A stretch of 42,840 bases of DNA, from positions 1 through 42,840 of the IMG/VR virus record IMGVR_UViG_3300032223_001256; one strand, written 5' to 3'. Both the position numbers and the translations under genes were made by a program. Of this stretch, positions 1 through 7,494 are shown one piece after another. The notes beneath the pieces were generated by a model. It did no database searches. It was given only the letters and a program-made list of their open reading frames with translations, and had not been told where the DNA came from. Positions within the stretch are counted from its first letter, which is position 1, and the number at the start of each line of letters is the position of its first letter. Origin of the DNA: a virus.

Positions 1-1
1 A

Positions 2-406
2 TTCACCGAGCGCGGCATCGTTACGGCAAAGATCTCTTTCTCCGGCGGCAACGACTCCGGCGCTTGTGATGACCACACGTTCTACGACGCCGACGGCAAT
101 AAGATCGACGGCATCAACACGCACTACATCAGCACAAGCCACAACGTTGACGGCAAGTGGGTGCAGCGTGAGTTGACCGACGAGGACAAGACGCACAATG
201 CTTTCATCAGCCTTATCGACGCTCCCATCTACTGGAAGTGGGGATCGTTTGCCGGTGAGTTTAGCGTTCACGGCACGATGTTCTACGACATCAGCCCGGA
301 CGCTGATCGTCCTGACGAGATCATGCAGGGTCACGTCGCCAAGGACGAGTACTGCAAGTTGGAGTATGAGGAGTCCTCTTACGAGTATCACGAGTCTTCG
401 TTCTGA
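2..406 (+). CDS. 5'-truncated conserved phage hypothetical protein
   Basis: The reading frame is open from the first full codon of the window to a TGA at 404-406, giving 134 visible residues with the true start upstream. The visible N-terminal part contains SFSGGNDSG, a glycine/aspartate-rich stretch seen in small phage and plasmid proteins of unknown function. The middle holds an aromatic YWKWGSF segment and the C-terminus is acidic and tyrosine-rich. A GTG at 161 could be mistaken for the start, but coding continues smoothly upstream of it and it has no ribosome binding site. Function is not recognised. Confidence 0.75.
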   Translation, partial: FTERGIVTAKISFSGGNDSGACDDHTFYDADGNKIDGINTHYISTSHNVDGKWVQRELTDEDKTHNAFISLIDAPIYWKWGSFAGEFSVHGTMFYDISPDADRPDEIMQGHVAKDEYCKLEYEESSYEYHESSF

Positions 407-603
407 TGCCTCTTGACATTGAGTGGTCTGCCGGATTGGAAGGGGTTCGGCAGACCGTCTACATTGACGGCAATCAAAGCCTCGTGATAATGCTCAACAA
501 CGAAGGCATCGCTATTGATCTTGTTGAGGACGGCGAGATCATCAGTAGCATGTGGGACACTTATGCCGACCTTAGTGGTCGGCTCGACAAGGAGCGACTG
601 TGA
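406..603 (+). CDS. Small hypothetical protein, 65 aa
   Basis: The ATG overlaps the previous stop (TGATG), so translation is probably coupled. The product is acidic and looks like a small beta-rich fold with alternating hydrophobic residues (TVYIDGNQSLVIML). No domain is recognised. It sits in an unbroken run of overlapping small genes, which supports it as real. Confidence 0.7.
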   Translation: MPLDIEWSAGLEGVRQTVYIDGNQSLVIMLNNEGIAIDLVEDGEIISSMWDTYADLSGRLDKERL

Positions 604-776
604 CGGATCTCCCGTTTGAGTCAGCAGACGACGTAGTCCCCGACTACGATGTTCCTACCTCCCCGGACGACCGGGGAGAGGAGATCACTTGGGCTAACGC
701 CCCGTTCGATGCCACTAGTCATGACATTGACAACTACCCCGAAGACTACAACCTTGCAGAAGCGGAGGAGCACTGA
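600..776 (+). CDS. Small acidic hypothetical protein, 58 aa
   Basis: A GTG start overlaps the previous stop (GTGA) and the stop overlaps the next ATG (TGATG), so the gene fills an otherwise empty 170-nt gap exactly. The product is very acidic (many Asp/Glu, DDVVPDYDVP near the start) with no cysteines or recognisable motif. Function unknown. It is included on the strength of the tight overlaps at both ends. Confidence 0.6.
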   Translation: MTDLPFESADDVVPDYDVPTSPDDRGEEITWANAPFDATSHDIDNYPEDYNLAEAEEH

Positions 777-1195
777 TGAGCGATTACGGAATCAAGGTCG
801 GCGAGTGCGGCGTTGATAGCGGTCAGATCATGATCGTTGACCCCTGCTACGTCGTCAAGCAGTACAAGGACGGCGAGGCAGACAAGAAGTACACCGAGGT
901 TTGCGAGGTGACTCTCTCCGACGAGGGGCACGGCAACATTCTTGGCGGCTTCGCCACCACCACCCTCTACGGTGATGGAGTGTACCCTGTCTACGCCGAG
1001 CTCAATGAGTTTGGCAAGGTCGCTCGACTGACCATTGACTTCGATCCGGGCAACGACAACAACCGCGAGGAGTGTCAGCGTTGCCCTGATCCTGCCGAAG
1101 AGGGCGAGGACTACTGCTGGCGCTGCGCCGAGTACCTCGAAGAAAAGGAAAAGGAAGACAACGAGTCCAAGGAGGACGAAGACGATGAGGACTAA
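776..1195 (+). CDS. DUF4241-like protein with C-terminal zinc-binding tail
   Basis: This 139-aa product starts behind a GGAGGAG box. Residues 12-26 contain SGQIMIVDPCYVV, the signature of DUF4241-like phage and bacterial proteins of unknown role. The middle has the family's GDGVYPVYAE segment, a glycine-led beta stretch. After about residue 100 there is an added region with CQRCPDP and CWRC, two CxxC pairs that could bind zinc, then a very acidic tail. The family call comes from recognising the SGQ..I.DPCY motif; the zinc role is inferred from cysteine spacing. Confidence 0.7.
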   Translation: MSDYGIKVGECGVDSGQIMIVDPCYVVKQYKDGEADKKYTEVCEVTLSDEGHGNILGGFATTTLYGDGVYPVYAELNEFGKVARLTIDFDPGNDNNREECQRCPDPAEEGEDYCWRCAEYLEEKEKEDNESKEDEDDED

Positions 1196-1418
1196 GATTT
1201 ACACTCGCCCGAAGACGAGCGAGGTCAAGGACTGGTACAAGCACTACCAGTCTGATCGTGTTACTGTTGAGCAGGCGATTGATCCGCTTTGTGACTTCTA
1301 CAAGGTCACGGTTGCGGGACAGCGACCTAAGTACTTCTTTGGTGAGTGTGCTTGGATGGACTCTCGTTGTCACGCTGCGGATGTTGACTTTGCAGCGTGG
1401 ACCTGCTTCGATAACTAG
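1185..1418 (+). CDS. Small basic hypothetical protein, 77 aa
   Basis: The ATG at 1185 lies 11 nt inside the end of the previous gene and follows an AAGGAGGA box at a good distance, so it is preferred over an ATG at 1035 that would overlap the upstream gene by 160 nt. The product begins MRTKIYTRPKTSEVKDWYKHY and has three cysteines and a tryptophan-rich C-terminus. No family recognised. Confidence 0.65.
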   Translation: MRTKIYTRPKTSEVKDWYKHYQSDRVTVEQAIDPLCDFYKVTVAGQRPKYFFGECAWMDSRCHAADVDFAAWTCFDN

Positions 1419-1440
1419 CAACTAGGTAAAGGAGAAACCT

Positions 1441-2298
1441 ATGCGACCCACCCCCGGTGCGTCTAACCTCGTCCTGAGCGTCGGCATTGTTGACGCTCCC
1501 ATCGCTCTCTATTCCATCGTGGATGAGAAGGTGGACGAGGTAAAGTTCAAGAACGTCGGCCCCGACGGCAACTTCCCTAAGCGTGTGGACATTCCTCTGT
1601 CCGCCGCCGTCCTTGACGCCAAGGGTGAGAAAGTCACCCACATCAAGGAGTGCGATCCCATCCGCTACGATCAGATGCAGAAGGGCTTTGAAATCTCCAA
1701 GGAGGAGATCGTTATCCTTGAGCAGGATGAGATCAATGCCCTCTTGCCAGAGAAGTGCTCGTCCATCACGATCACCAGCATCGTGCCGGTTGAGCAGATC
1801 AATCCGCTGAGGTTCAACGCCACCTACTACGTTGGTATTGCGACCAAGACGGGTGACGAAGAGCTCGCTGCCAATCGTCACCAGTTGGTCAGCGCGATGA
1901 TCGGCGACGGCTGGGCTGCTATCGGTGAGCTGGTGCTTCGCAACAAGCATCAGCAGGTTATGGTGTACAACCGCAACGGCAACCTGATGCTCACAACGCT
2001 GTGCAGCGTGGCTGCCGTCAATCCTGCTCCCGTCGTTGAGGGAGAAGCGAACTTGGATCTGCTTGAGGCTACCGCTGGACTCGTTGAGTCCATGCGTGGC
2101 ACCTACGATCCTTTCGCCTTCAGAAATGAGTACAAGGATGCGGTGCTGGAACTTGTTCGTGCCAAGGTGAACGGTCAGCCCATGCCGACGGTCACCAAGA
2201 AGTCCAAGGCTGCGGTGAGCGACGACATCCTGCTCGCCAATCTCAAGGCGGTCAGCCCGAGCAAGCCCAAGCCCAAGACGAAGTCCAAGGTCAACTAG
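1441..2298 (+). CDS. ku: Ku-family DNA end-binding protein
   Basis: A 285-aa product behind a strong AAAGGAGAAACC site. It follows bacterial/phage Ku: an N-terminal beta-barrel start (VGIVDAPIALYSIVDE), then a segment like EI.VLE.DEI.ALLPE followed by SITITSIVPVEQINPLRFNA, matching the Ku core block that runs into the FVP...DP..F pattern, then the barrel strands ending LTTLCSVAAVNP. The last 40 residues are lysine-rich (SKPKPKTKSK), like the basic tails of many bacterial Ku proteins that help DNA binding. Bacterial Ku is a homodimer that threads onto double-strand ends and recruits LigD. An ATP-dependent ligase gene lies 0.3 kb downstream in the same operon, which strengthens a DNA end-joining role. 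Confidence 0.9.
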   Translation: MRPTPGASNLVLSVGIVDAPIALYSIVDEKVDEVKFKNVGPDGNFPKRVDIPLSAAVLDAKGEKVTHIKECDPIRYDQMQKGFEISKEEIVILEQDEINALLPEKCSSITITSIVPVEQINPLRFNATYYVGIATKTGDEELAANRHQLVSAMIGDGWAAIGELVLRNKHQQVMVYNRNGNLMLTTLCSVAAVNPAPVVEGEANLDLLEATAGLVESMRGTYDPFAFRNEYKDAVLELVRAKVNGQPMPTVTKKSKAAVSDDILLANLKAVSPSKPKPKTKSKVN

Positions 2299-2305
2299 GA
2301 GGAAC

Positions 2306-2590
2306 ATGAGTCACATCTATCACGAGCCGATTGCCGAGGCTGGACTGTGCGAGGATTGTCCCGGTTGTGAGCGTCTGGCGGAGCACCCTCTCCACTACTT
2401 TGACGCGACCAATCTCAGGCACTACCTGATGCGCACCGTCAACTGGCTTCAGCACGAGGGTGACCCCGAGTGGATGCCGCGCAACAAGACGGAGAGCACA
2501 GCCATGCACAACCTTGAGGATGTGATCCGCACGGTTCGCACCATTGAGGACAAGGGTGTCATGGATATGGTCATCCTCAACAAGGGCTGA
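2306..2590 (+). CDS. Hypothetical protein between Ku and ligase, 94 aa
   Basis: Starts 8 nt after Ku behind AGGAGGAAC, and the ligase follows 3 nt after its stop, so the three genes are probably co-translated. The N-terminus has CEDCPGCERL, a close cysteine cluster, followed by histidines (HPLHYFD) that could form a metal site. The rest is helical and ends VRTIEDKGVMDMVILNKG. Similar small CxxC..C proteins occur in actinophages without known function. A role in end joining is possible only by position. Confidence 0.65.
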   Translation: MSHIYHEPIAEAGLCEDCPGCERLAEHPLHYFDATNLRHYLMRTVNWLQHEGDPEWMPRNKTESTAMHNLEDVIRTVRTIEDKGVMDMVILNKG

Positions 2591-2592
2591 CC

Positions 2593-3321
2593 ATGGACTT
2601 CGCCCTGTGCAAAGAGATTGTCGATCTGCCCGACACAACGGGCAACATGATCTGGCAGCAGAAACTCGATGGCGTCAGGGCGTTCATCTCTGAGAAAACC
2701 ATCCGGCTGCGGACAATCTCCTTCTCAAATGAGGGGGTGAGCGTCCCAGCCGGGTGCGTTCTCGACGGAGAGATTATCGGTGATCGCTTCTCCGATGTCG
2801 TCCCGGCACTAACCAAGCGGGATTGGAACTCAATCAAGTTCGTGCCTTTTGATATCGTCAAGCACGACGGTGACGACGTTCGTCGTGAGTCACTGCTTGT
2901 TCGACTCAACCTCCTCAACGAGGTTGCCAACAATGCTCTGCCAATCTTCGCCTTTCCCGACAGTGAGATGCCGAAGGTGCCTCTTGATTGGGAGGGCGTG
3001 ATCGGTAAGCCGATGCGCTCCACTTATCGTGCTGGTCGTGAGTCGTGGGTCAAGTGGAAGCACATCAACTTCATGGACGCTGTCATTCTCAATCTTGAGA
3101 ACGGCAAGGGACGCTGGTCAGACAGCGTGGGCAAGATTGTCTTCGGCACACCCGAAGGCAAGGTTCTAGGAACTGCCGCTGGCTTTGATGAGAGGACGCG
3201 CCGACTGATGACGCTGAACGGCGTCGACTACATCGGCAAGCCCTGTGTTATCAAGCACTACGGCATGAACAAGCGGCGGCTACGCAATCCAATCTTTCAC
3301 GGAATGAAGGAGGAGCAGTGA
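2593..3321 (+). CDS. ATP-dependent DNA ligase
   Basis: This 242-aa protein has the nucleotidyltransferase motifs of ATP-dependent DNA ligases in order: motif I KLDG at 24-27 with K24 as the AMP-accepting lysine, LDGEI at 58-62, FDI at 86-88, motif IV EGVIGK at 134-139 and motif V WVKWK at 152-156. An OB-fold-like domain follows (GRWSDSVGKIVFG, then GFDERTRRLM). The size equals a minimal ligase (catalytic plus OB domains), with no LigD polymerase or nuclease part. It would seal nicks or rejoined breaks using ATP. Its place next to Ku suggests the two act together. The ribosome binding site is weak (AAGGGC), consistent with coupling to the upstream gene. Confidence 0.88.
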   Translation: MDFALCKEIVDLPDTTGNMIWQQKLDGVRAFISEKTIRLRTISFSNEGVSVPAGCVLDGEIIGDRFSDVVPALTKRDWNSIKFVPFDIVKHDGDDVRRESLLVRLNLLNEVANNALPIFAFPDSEMPKVPLDWEGVIGKPMRSTYRAGRESWVKWKHINFMDAVILNLENGKGRWSDSVGKIVFGTPEGKVLGTAAGFDERTRRLMTLNGVDYIGKPCVIKHYGMNKRRLRNPIFHGMKEEQ

Positions 3322-3782
3322 TTAGCACCTATCTGTCCAGCAAGGACAGGAAAGAAGGCAAGGTTGATCTTCGCAACTGGATCGTCAGCGAGGATTACAA
3401 CGACGCTATCCGATGGCGTAAAGATCTCAAGGTGAAGGTTGATGACTTTCGTTACATGTCGCTTTACGATGGGCTGATCTACGATCCCGAGATCACATAC
3501 ACCGACGGTGGCAACTGGGTCTATGACGCTAGCGCATCAGGCGGAGCGTACATGGAGGGCGGCGTGAATGCCGAATACAAGTGCCCCTGCTGCGATGAGC
3601 GAATCGCCATTGATCTTGATCGTGGTGAAGTCTGGACGGGCGACGTGCAATGCGTGTGGGCTGATGACTTCCGATGGCAGCCTCATTATCACCACGGGGT
3701 TCTACTTTCGGTGAAGGTCAAGATCATCCCAAGCGATTGGACTCAAACTCGCACCATTATGGCTAACTACGTTAGGAGCTAA
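3318..3782 (+). CDS. Hypothetical protein with zinc-ribbon-like CPCC, 154 aa
   Basis: A GTG start overlaps the ligase stop (GTGA) behind AAGGAGGAG. The N-terminal part is basic and charged. A CPCCDERIAIDLDRGEV segment near residue 90 resembles one half of a zinc ribbon, with a later cysteine and an HYHHG histidine cluster as possible partners. No catalytic family recognised. Operon position with Ku and ligase is the only functional hint. Confidence 0.65.
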   Translation: MISTYLSSKDRKEGKVDLRNWIVSEDYNDAIRWRKDLKVKVDDFRYMSLYDGLIYDPEITYTDGGNWVYDASASGGAYMEGGVNAEYKCPCCDERIAIDLDRGEVWTGDVQCVWADDFRWQPHYHHGVLLSVKVKIIPSDWTQTRTIMANYVRS

Positions 3783-3783
3783 T

Positions 3784-4515
3784 ATGCTGAAGCGTTCGCA
3801 CGACCGCAAAGTCGCCAATCACGTCACCAATAAGAAGTCCCGCATCAAGAATGCGTTCGGGCTTCCGGCTGGTGAGTCCTGCCCCAACATGACTTCGATC
3901 TGCACGTTGATCTGTTATGCGGGGGTTCTTGAGAAGATCTACCCCGGAGTCTACGCTGTGCTTCGGCACAACTTCGATGCTCTGCTCGCTTGCGACGGAG
4001 ACATCAAGCAGATGGCTGCGCTGCTCAACGATATGATCGCTGAGTTCCGTGCCGACTGCGAGAAGCGTGGCGTTGAGGATCGCTTCTTTCGCATCCATTG
4101 GGACGGCGACTTCTTCTCCGGCTCCTACGCACGGGCTTGGCGTCGTGTCATCAACGCCAACCCCGACATCGACTTCTGGGTTTACACCCGAGTCCCCTTC
4201 GCTGCGCGGCTGCTTGATAAGACCGCAGCCACGGTGTACTTCTCTGCAGATGCGGAGAACGAGCCGGTAGCCAAGAAGCTCGCACGGGCAGGCATCAAGA
4301 TCGCCTACCTGCACGAGTCGTTTGAGGATGCGCGTGACGCCGCTGTTCGTCTGAACATCAAGGCGGTCAAGTGCCCCGAGAACAACAAGAAGATTCCGCT
4401 GATCACTGACAATAAGTCAGCCTGCGGATCGTGCGGCGTGTGCATTGAGGGCAGGAACAACGTCCTGTTCTCCCGTACGAAGAACAAGAAGCGCAAGCCG
4501 CTTCCTGTTTGTTAG
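3784..4515 (+). CDS. Gp88-family phage protein
   Basis: A 243-aa product behind TAGGAGCTAAT. It matches the actinophage 'gene product 88' family: an N-terminal NAFGLPAGESCPNMTSIC...CYA block, a central RIHWDGDFFSGSYARAWRRVI segment, then DIDFWVYTRVP and a C-terminal group of cysteines (CGSCGVC) like a zinc or iron-sulfur ligand set. The biochemical activity of this family is not established to my knowledge. The multiple conserved cysteines and the barrel-like layout have led others to compare it with metal-cluster enzymes, but that is speculative here. It is the last gene before a promoter, so it probably ends the Ku/ligase operon. Confidence 0.75.
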   Translation: MLKRSHDRKVANHVTNKKSRIKNAFGLPAGESCPNMTSICTLICYAGVLEKIYPGVYAVLRHNFDALLACDGDIKQMAALLNDMIAEFRADCEKRGVEDRFFRIHWDGDFFSGSYARAWRRVINANPDIDFWVYTRVPFAARLLDKTAATVYFSADAENEPVAKKLARAGIKIAYLHESFEDARDAAVRLNIKAVKCPENNKKIPLITDNKSACGSCGVCIEGRNNVLFSRTKNKKRKPLPVC

Positions 4516-4518
4516 TCC

Positions 4519-4551
4519 AGACTTGACAACTTGTCGTCAAGTCTGTATCTT
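4519..4551 (+). promoter_or_regulatory. Sigma70-like promoter overlapping a perfect 9-bp palindrome
   Basis: TTGACA at 4523-4528 and TATCTT at 4546-4551 are separated by 17 nt, close to consensus. AGACTTGAC (4519-4527) and its exact reverse complement (4536-4544) flank an 8-nt centre, so the -35 box and spacer lie inside the palindrome. This looks like an operator for a dimeric repressor. There is no T-run after it, so a terminator is less likely. It would drive the DUF932 gene at 4592. Confidence 0.7.
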
Positions 4552-4591
4552 TCCTGTTAGTAAGTCCACAGCTCAATAAAAGGAGAAACTC

Positions 4592-5620
4592 ATGAGCCAT
4601 GAACTTGAGATCCGCGCCGATGGAACCGGTGCAGCCGCCTACGCCTACAAGCCTGCGTGGCATGGGCTTGGCGTTGTCGTGGACGGTCTGATGACCGCCG
4701 AGGAGTGCTTGCATCGTGTGCCGGAGCTGGCTTCGCCCATCGTTCCGGAGCCGGTGTATGCGAAGAACCCGAACACGGGACTGTTTGTTCCGATTGACGG
4801 GTACGTCGCCAACGTCCGGTCGGAGGACTTCAAGCCGCTGGCTATCGTCGGCGAGCGGTACAAGATCCTCCAGAACGTCGAGGCGCTCTCGTTCCTCGAT
4901 GACCTCGTCGATTCCGGCGAGGCGAAGTACGAGGCTGTCATCAGCCTCAAGGACGGTGCCAAGGTCAGCCTGCTGGCTCGCCTGCCCCGCGAGGTCAAGA
5001 TCGGCGGCATGGAGGAACTGTCCACGTTCATCCTGCTGTCGAACTCGCACGATGGTTCGTCCGCCATCACTCTGGCTGCGACTCCTGTCCGGGTCGTCTG
5101 CCAGAACACTCTGACTCTCGCCCTCAGCACGGCGAAGCGCACCTTCAAGGTCCGCCACACGTCGTCGCTGTCGGGTCGTCTGTCGGAGGCTCGCACGGCG
5201 CTGGGTGTGGTCTTCAACTACATGGCGGAGTTCGAGGAGACGGCTGACCAGCTGCTCAACACCTCGTTCACCGACGCGCAGTTCGAGGAGTTCCTCGCCT
5301 CGCTCATCGTGATGCCGGAGGACGAGGGTCGTGGCAAGACCATCGCCACCAACACTCACGATGCGATCCGCTCCATCGCCTACAACAACCTCCGGGTTGA
5401 GGATGGCAACCGCAACGTGCAGGTCAACCTGCCGGACATGGAGCCGATCAAGAACACGAAGTGGTGGGCGCTGAATGCTGTCAGCACCTACAACCAGCAC
5501 TTCGCCACGAGCAAGAAGACGAAGCGCACCTCCGCTGAGGAGAACCGCTTCAAGCGTGTGATGGGTGACGGCAACACCAACATCACCGACAAGGCGTTCG
5601 GGCTGCTCACCGCAGTCTGA
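4592..5620 (+). CDS. DUF932 / phage-plasmid-like protein
   Basis: A 342-aa product behind AAAGGAGAAACTC and its own promoter. It matches the DUF932 (TIGR03299, phage/plasmid-like) family: KPAWHGLGVVVDGLMTAEE near residues 20-38, then VGERYKILQNVEAL and the family block from LSNSHDGSSAI to VRVVCQNTL, and a C-terminal NTKWWALNAVSTYNQH region. Family members are common in large phages, and their function is not settled. GC content and codon bias are higher than in the neighbours, with many CTC/CTG and GTC codons, which suits strong expression. The terminator-like hairpin just after it suggests a single-gene transcript. Confidence 0.85.
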   Translation: MSHELEIRADGTGAAAYAYKPAWHGLGVVVDGLMTAEECLHRVPELASPIVPEPVYAKNPNTGLFVPIDGYVANVRSEDFKPLAIVGERYKILQNVEALSFLDDLVDSGEAKYEAVISLKDGAKVSLLARLPREVKIGGMEELSTFILLSNSHDGSSAITLAATPVRVVCQNTLTLALSTAKRTFKVRHTSSLSGRLSEARTALGVVFNYMAEFEETADQLLNTSFTDAQFEEFLASLIVMPEDEGRGKTIATNTHDAIRSIAYNNLRVEDGNRNVQVNLPDMEPIKNTKWWALNAVSTYNQHFATSKKTKRTSAEENRFKRVMGDGNTNITDKAFGLLTAV

Positions 5621-5632
5621 CGATGAAAGGAG

Positions 5633-5660
5633 CCGGGTTGGGGAGCGATCCCCAGCCCGG
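5633..5660 (+). terminator. GC-rich 11-bp hairpin after the DUF932 gene
   Basis: CCGGGTTGGGG (5633-5643) pairs with CCCCAGCCCGG (5650-5660) around a 6-nt loop, with one G-U pair. No T-run follows (TAAACTTCCC), so it may be an actinobacterial-type terminator or an RNA-stability element. It sits 12 nt after the DUF932 stop and 22 nt before the next start. Confidence 0.55.
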
Positions 5661-5682
5661 TAAACTTCCCAAAGGGGGGAAC

Positions 5683-5976
5683 ATGGCAAGCATTCGAACG
5701 GCAGCAAGGGCGGCAGAGGGTGAGCCGCGTCCCGAGTGGCTCACTCTGATCCACGAGTCCAATCGGATCGACTCAAAGATGTTCACGACTCCGGTGCTTG
5801 GATCGTGGTGGGCGGGTGGCACCTGTGAAGAGTACGAGAATGCTCGTGTGCTTCATCGCGGCGATGGCACTGTGTCGGTTGTCAGCAAGACTGACCACGG
5901 TCACAAGGTGCTTGTTCAGGCCGCAGAAAATATCAACCTACCTTGGAGGCCGACGTGGCTAAAGGAGGACGCATGA
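5683..5976 (+). CDS. Hypothetical protein, 97 aa
   Basis: ATG 5683 follows an AAAGGGGGG box and is preferred over an in-frame ATG at 5623, which would place the hairpin at 5633-5660 inside the coding region. The product begins MASIRTAARAAEGEPRPEWL and contains a WWAGGTCEEYENARVLHRGDG segment. It looks like a small DNA-associated or beta-rich protein, but no family is recognised. The stop overlaps the next start (ATGA). Confidence 0.65.
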   Translation: MASIRTAARAAEGEPRPEWLTLIHESNRIDSKMFTTPVLGSWWAGGTCEEYENARVLHRGDGTVSVVSKTDHGHKVLVQAAENINLPWRPTWLKEDA

Positions 5977-6155
5977 AGACTGACGAGTATATCGTTTGGG
6001 CAGCACCCGATGGTTCGTGGGGTGCATGCGAGACAGGGGATCTAGTAGTTGTCCCCATGGATAAGGTTCCTGAGTTTTTTGAAGACGACATCTCCGAAGA
6101 TGAGGTCTATCAGGCTCTTCGGGATATTCGAAACAACCTTGAAAAGGGAGAGTGA
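5973..6155 (+). CDS. Small acidic hypothetical protein, 60 aa
   Basis: ATG 5973 has an AAAGGAGG box 5 nt upstream and overlaps the previous stop by the ATGA pattern. A start at 5943 in the same frame has no such site. The product is acidic (FFEDDISEDEV) with tryptophans in the first third (WAAPDGSW). Function unknown. Confidence 0.65.
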   Translation: MKTDEYIVWAAPDGSWGACETGDLVVVPMDKVPEFFEDDISEDEVYQALRDIRNNLEKGE

Positions 6156-6158
6156 GGC

Positions 6159-6416
6159 ATGAACCGGTACGAGGTAACTTGGAACGAGACGACTTCTTAC
6201 TACGGCGTCGTCTTCGCGGACAGTCCCGAAGAGGCTATTGCCGCCATCAAGGACGGCGACTTCAGCCCCCAAGACGTTAAGTCGAAGTGGAACGAGTGGG
6301 ACGATCACTCGTTCGTCGCAACGAAGAAGTGCCGCTGTGGCAACGAAGCAGACAAGGGCGACGTGTGCTGGCAGTGCGATGCGGTAGAAGATCAACGACA
6401 GATAGACAACGGATGA
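6159..6416 (+). CDS. Small protein with C-terminal zinc ribbon, 85 aa
   Basis: Starts 3 nt after the previous gene behind GGGAGAGTGAGG. The N-terminal half is MNRYEVTWNETTSYYGVVFADSPEEAI-like, a strand-helix pattern found in many short phage proteins. The C-terminal half has CRCGNEADKGDVCWQC, two CxC/CxxC pairs that could bind one zinc ion. Function unknown; the zinc ribbon suggests nucleic-acid or protein contacts. Confidence 0.65.
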   Translation: MNRYEVTWNETTSYYGVVFADSPEEAIAAIKDGDFSPQDVKSKWNEWDDHSFVATKKCRCGNEADKGDVCWQCDAVEDQRQIDNG

Positions 6417-6427
6417 AGGAGAACATC

Positions 6428-6628
6428 ATGACGATCATCAAGATTGAGGACATGACGGAGATCAACGAGCAGGCGCAGGGCGTGGTTGACGCGCTTGATC
6501 TGCTCGACTCTGCGATCTTCGTTGAGATCGATGACACGACCCACCCGGTCGTGATCGCGATGCAGAAGGCGAACGAGTACCTGTGCGAGGCACTCGACGC
6601 TATCGGTGCCGACTACAAGAAGCACTAG
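6428..6628 (+). CDS. Small helical hypothetical protein, 66 aa
   Basis: ATG 6428 follows an AAGGAGAACATC leader, so upstream in-frame starts that would overlap the previous gene are rejected. The product is acidic and predicted helical (INEQAQGVVDALDLLDSAI), ending GADYKKH. No family recognised. Confidence 0.65.
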   Translation: MTIIKIEDMTEINEQAQGVVDALDLLDSAIFVEIDDTTHPVVIAMQKANEYLCEALDAIGADYKKH

Positions 6629-6630
6629 CG

Positions 6631-6918
6631 ATGGAACGCACCCTTCTCAAGGCTCAACACGCCCATGCCGTCCGCACCGAGAACCGTGCGGAGATTGATC
6701 GTACGGAGAAGGAACTCGCCAAGCATGGTGTCATTGCCGACTGGCTTACCGCTGACGTGATGGTGTGGCGAGAGGGCGGCGACAAGAAGAAGCCGCGTAA
6801 GGCTGCCGCACCGAGCGGCGACTACTACCCAGACAGCGCCTGCACCGTGTGCAGCGCACCTATCGAGAAGACAGGCAAGCCGGGACGACGGCCTGCCAAG
6901 TGCCTACAGCATAGATAA
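6631..6918 (+). CDS. Hypothetical protein with C-terminal Cys motif and GRRP, 95 aa
   Basis: ATG 6631 lies 2 nt after the previous stop; there is little ribosome-binding signal, so coupling is likely. The N-terminal half is a charged helix (KAQHAHAVRTENRAEIDRTEKEL). The C-terminus has CTVCSAPIEKTGKPGRRP followed by a cysteine, almost the same as the N-terminal segment of the protein at 13727-13951 (CNVCGSFIPRTGKRGRPP). The GRRP/GRPP core resembles an AT-hook set beside a zinc-binding pair, so DNA binding is possible. Confidence 0.6.
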   Translation: MERTLLKAQHAHAVRTENRAEIDRTEKELAKHGVIADWLTADVMVWREGGDKKKPRKAAAPSGDYYPDSACTVCSAPIEKTGKPGRRPAKCLQHR

Positions 6919-6928
6919 GGAGAAGAAC

Positions 6929-7147
6929 ATGAGCAAGAATGAGAACACGATCACAGCACTAGTCACCGTCGAACTCACCGCCAACGAGGAGTTCTTTCAC
7001 GACTGGCTTGACGATCAGGGCGAGGGATACAGTAGTCTTCCCGCTGCCCTCGTTGATCAGTTCAAAGAGCATCTTGAGTATCACATCGATGCAATGGACA
7101 AAGACGATGTCCCTTACGACGCTAGCGTTGTCAGCGTCAGCCACTAA
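6929..7147 (+). CDS. Small acidic hypothetical protein, 72 aa
   Basis: Behind AAGGAGAAGAAC. The protein is acidic with a likely strand (ITALVTVELTA) followed by helices. It is the first of three adjacent acidic genes with similar leaders and 11-12 nt spacers. No motif recognised. Confidence 0.65.
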   Translation: MSKNENTITALVTVELTANEEFFHDWLDDQGEGYSSLPAALVDQFKEHLEYHIDAMDKDDVPYDASVVSVSH

Positions 7148-7158
7148 AGGAGAACAGC

Positions 7159-7482
7159 ATGATCAACACCCTTCTGATCCGCGACATCAACGAGTCGCTC
7201 AAGCCCAAGTGGCAGGAGTTTGAGGACGAATACGAGGAGGTTGATGAAGATGAACACGATCACACTCACGAGTTCGTGATCAACTCCCCGGCGCACAACA
7301 CTCCCATCTCAGTGACGATGAGCATGGAGCCGAACAGCATGATGCTCATTGCAGAGTTTGATTTCCCGCTGCCCGACAACTGGACTGTCAGTTGGGAAGA
7401 TGATTACAACGACGAGTGGAGCGAGCCGTATGACGGCACCAACTGCAACACCCTGCAAATCCGCATCTACGATCCCCGCTAA
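7159..7482 (+). CDS. Acidic hypothetical protein, 107 aa
   Basis: Behind AAAGGAGAACAGC. Residues 20-40 are a run of acidic and histidine residues (EEVDEDEHDHTHEF). The remainder is beta-rich (NSMMLIAEFDFPLPDNWTVSW). No family recognised. The acidic His-rich part could bind a metal ion or mimic DNA, but this is conjecture. Confidence 0.65.
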   Translation: MINTLLIRDINESLKPKWQEFEDEYEEVDEDEHDHTHEFVINSPAHNTPISVTMSMEPNSMMLIAEFDFPLPDNWTVSWEDDYNDEWSEPYDGTNCNTLQIRIYDPR

Positions 7483-7494
7483 AAGGAGAACAAC

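Noticed and set aside
1327-2307. 326-codon open frame on the minus strand
   Set aside because: Antisense to Ku; every gene around it is on the + strand and the product shows no motif.
4403-5707. 434-codon open frame on the minus strand
   Set aside because: It is antisense to the DUF932 gene, arises from that gene's strong codon bias, has no ribosome binding site, and gives a low-complexity product.
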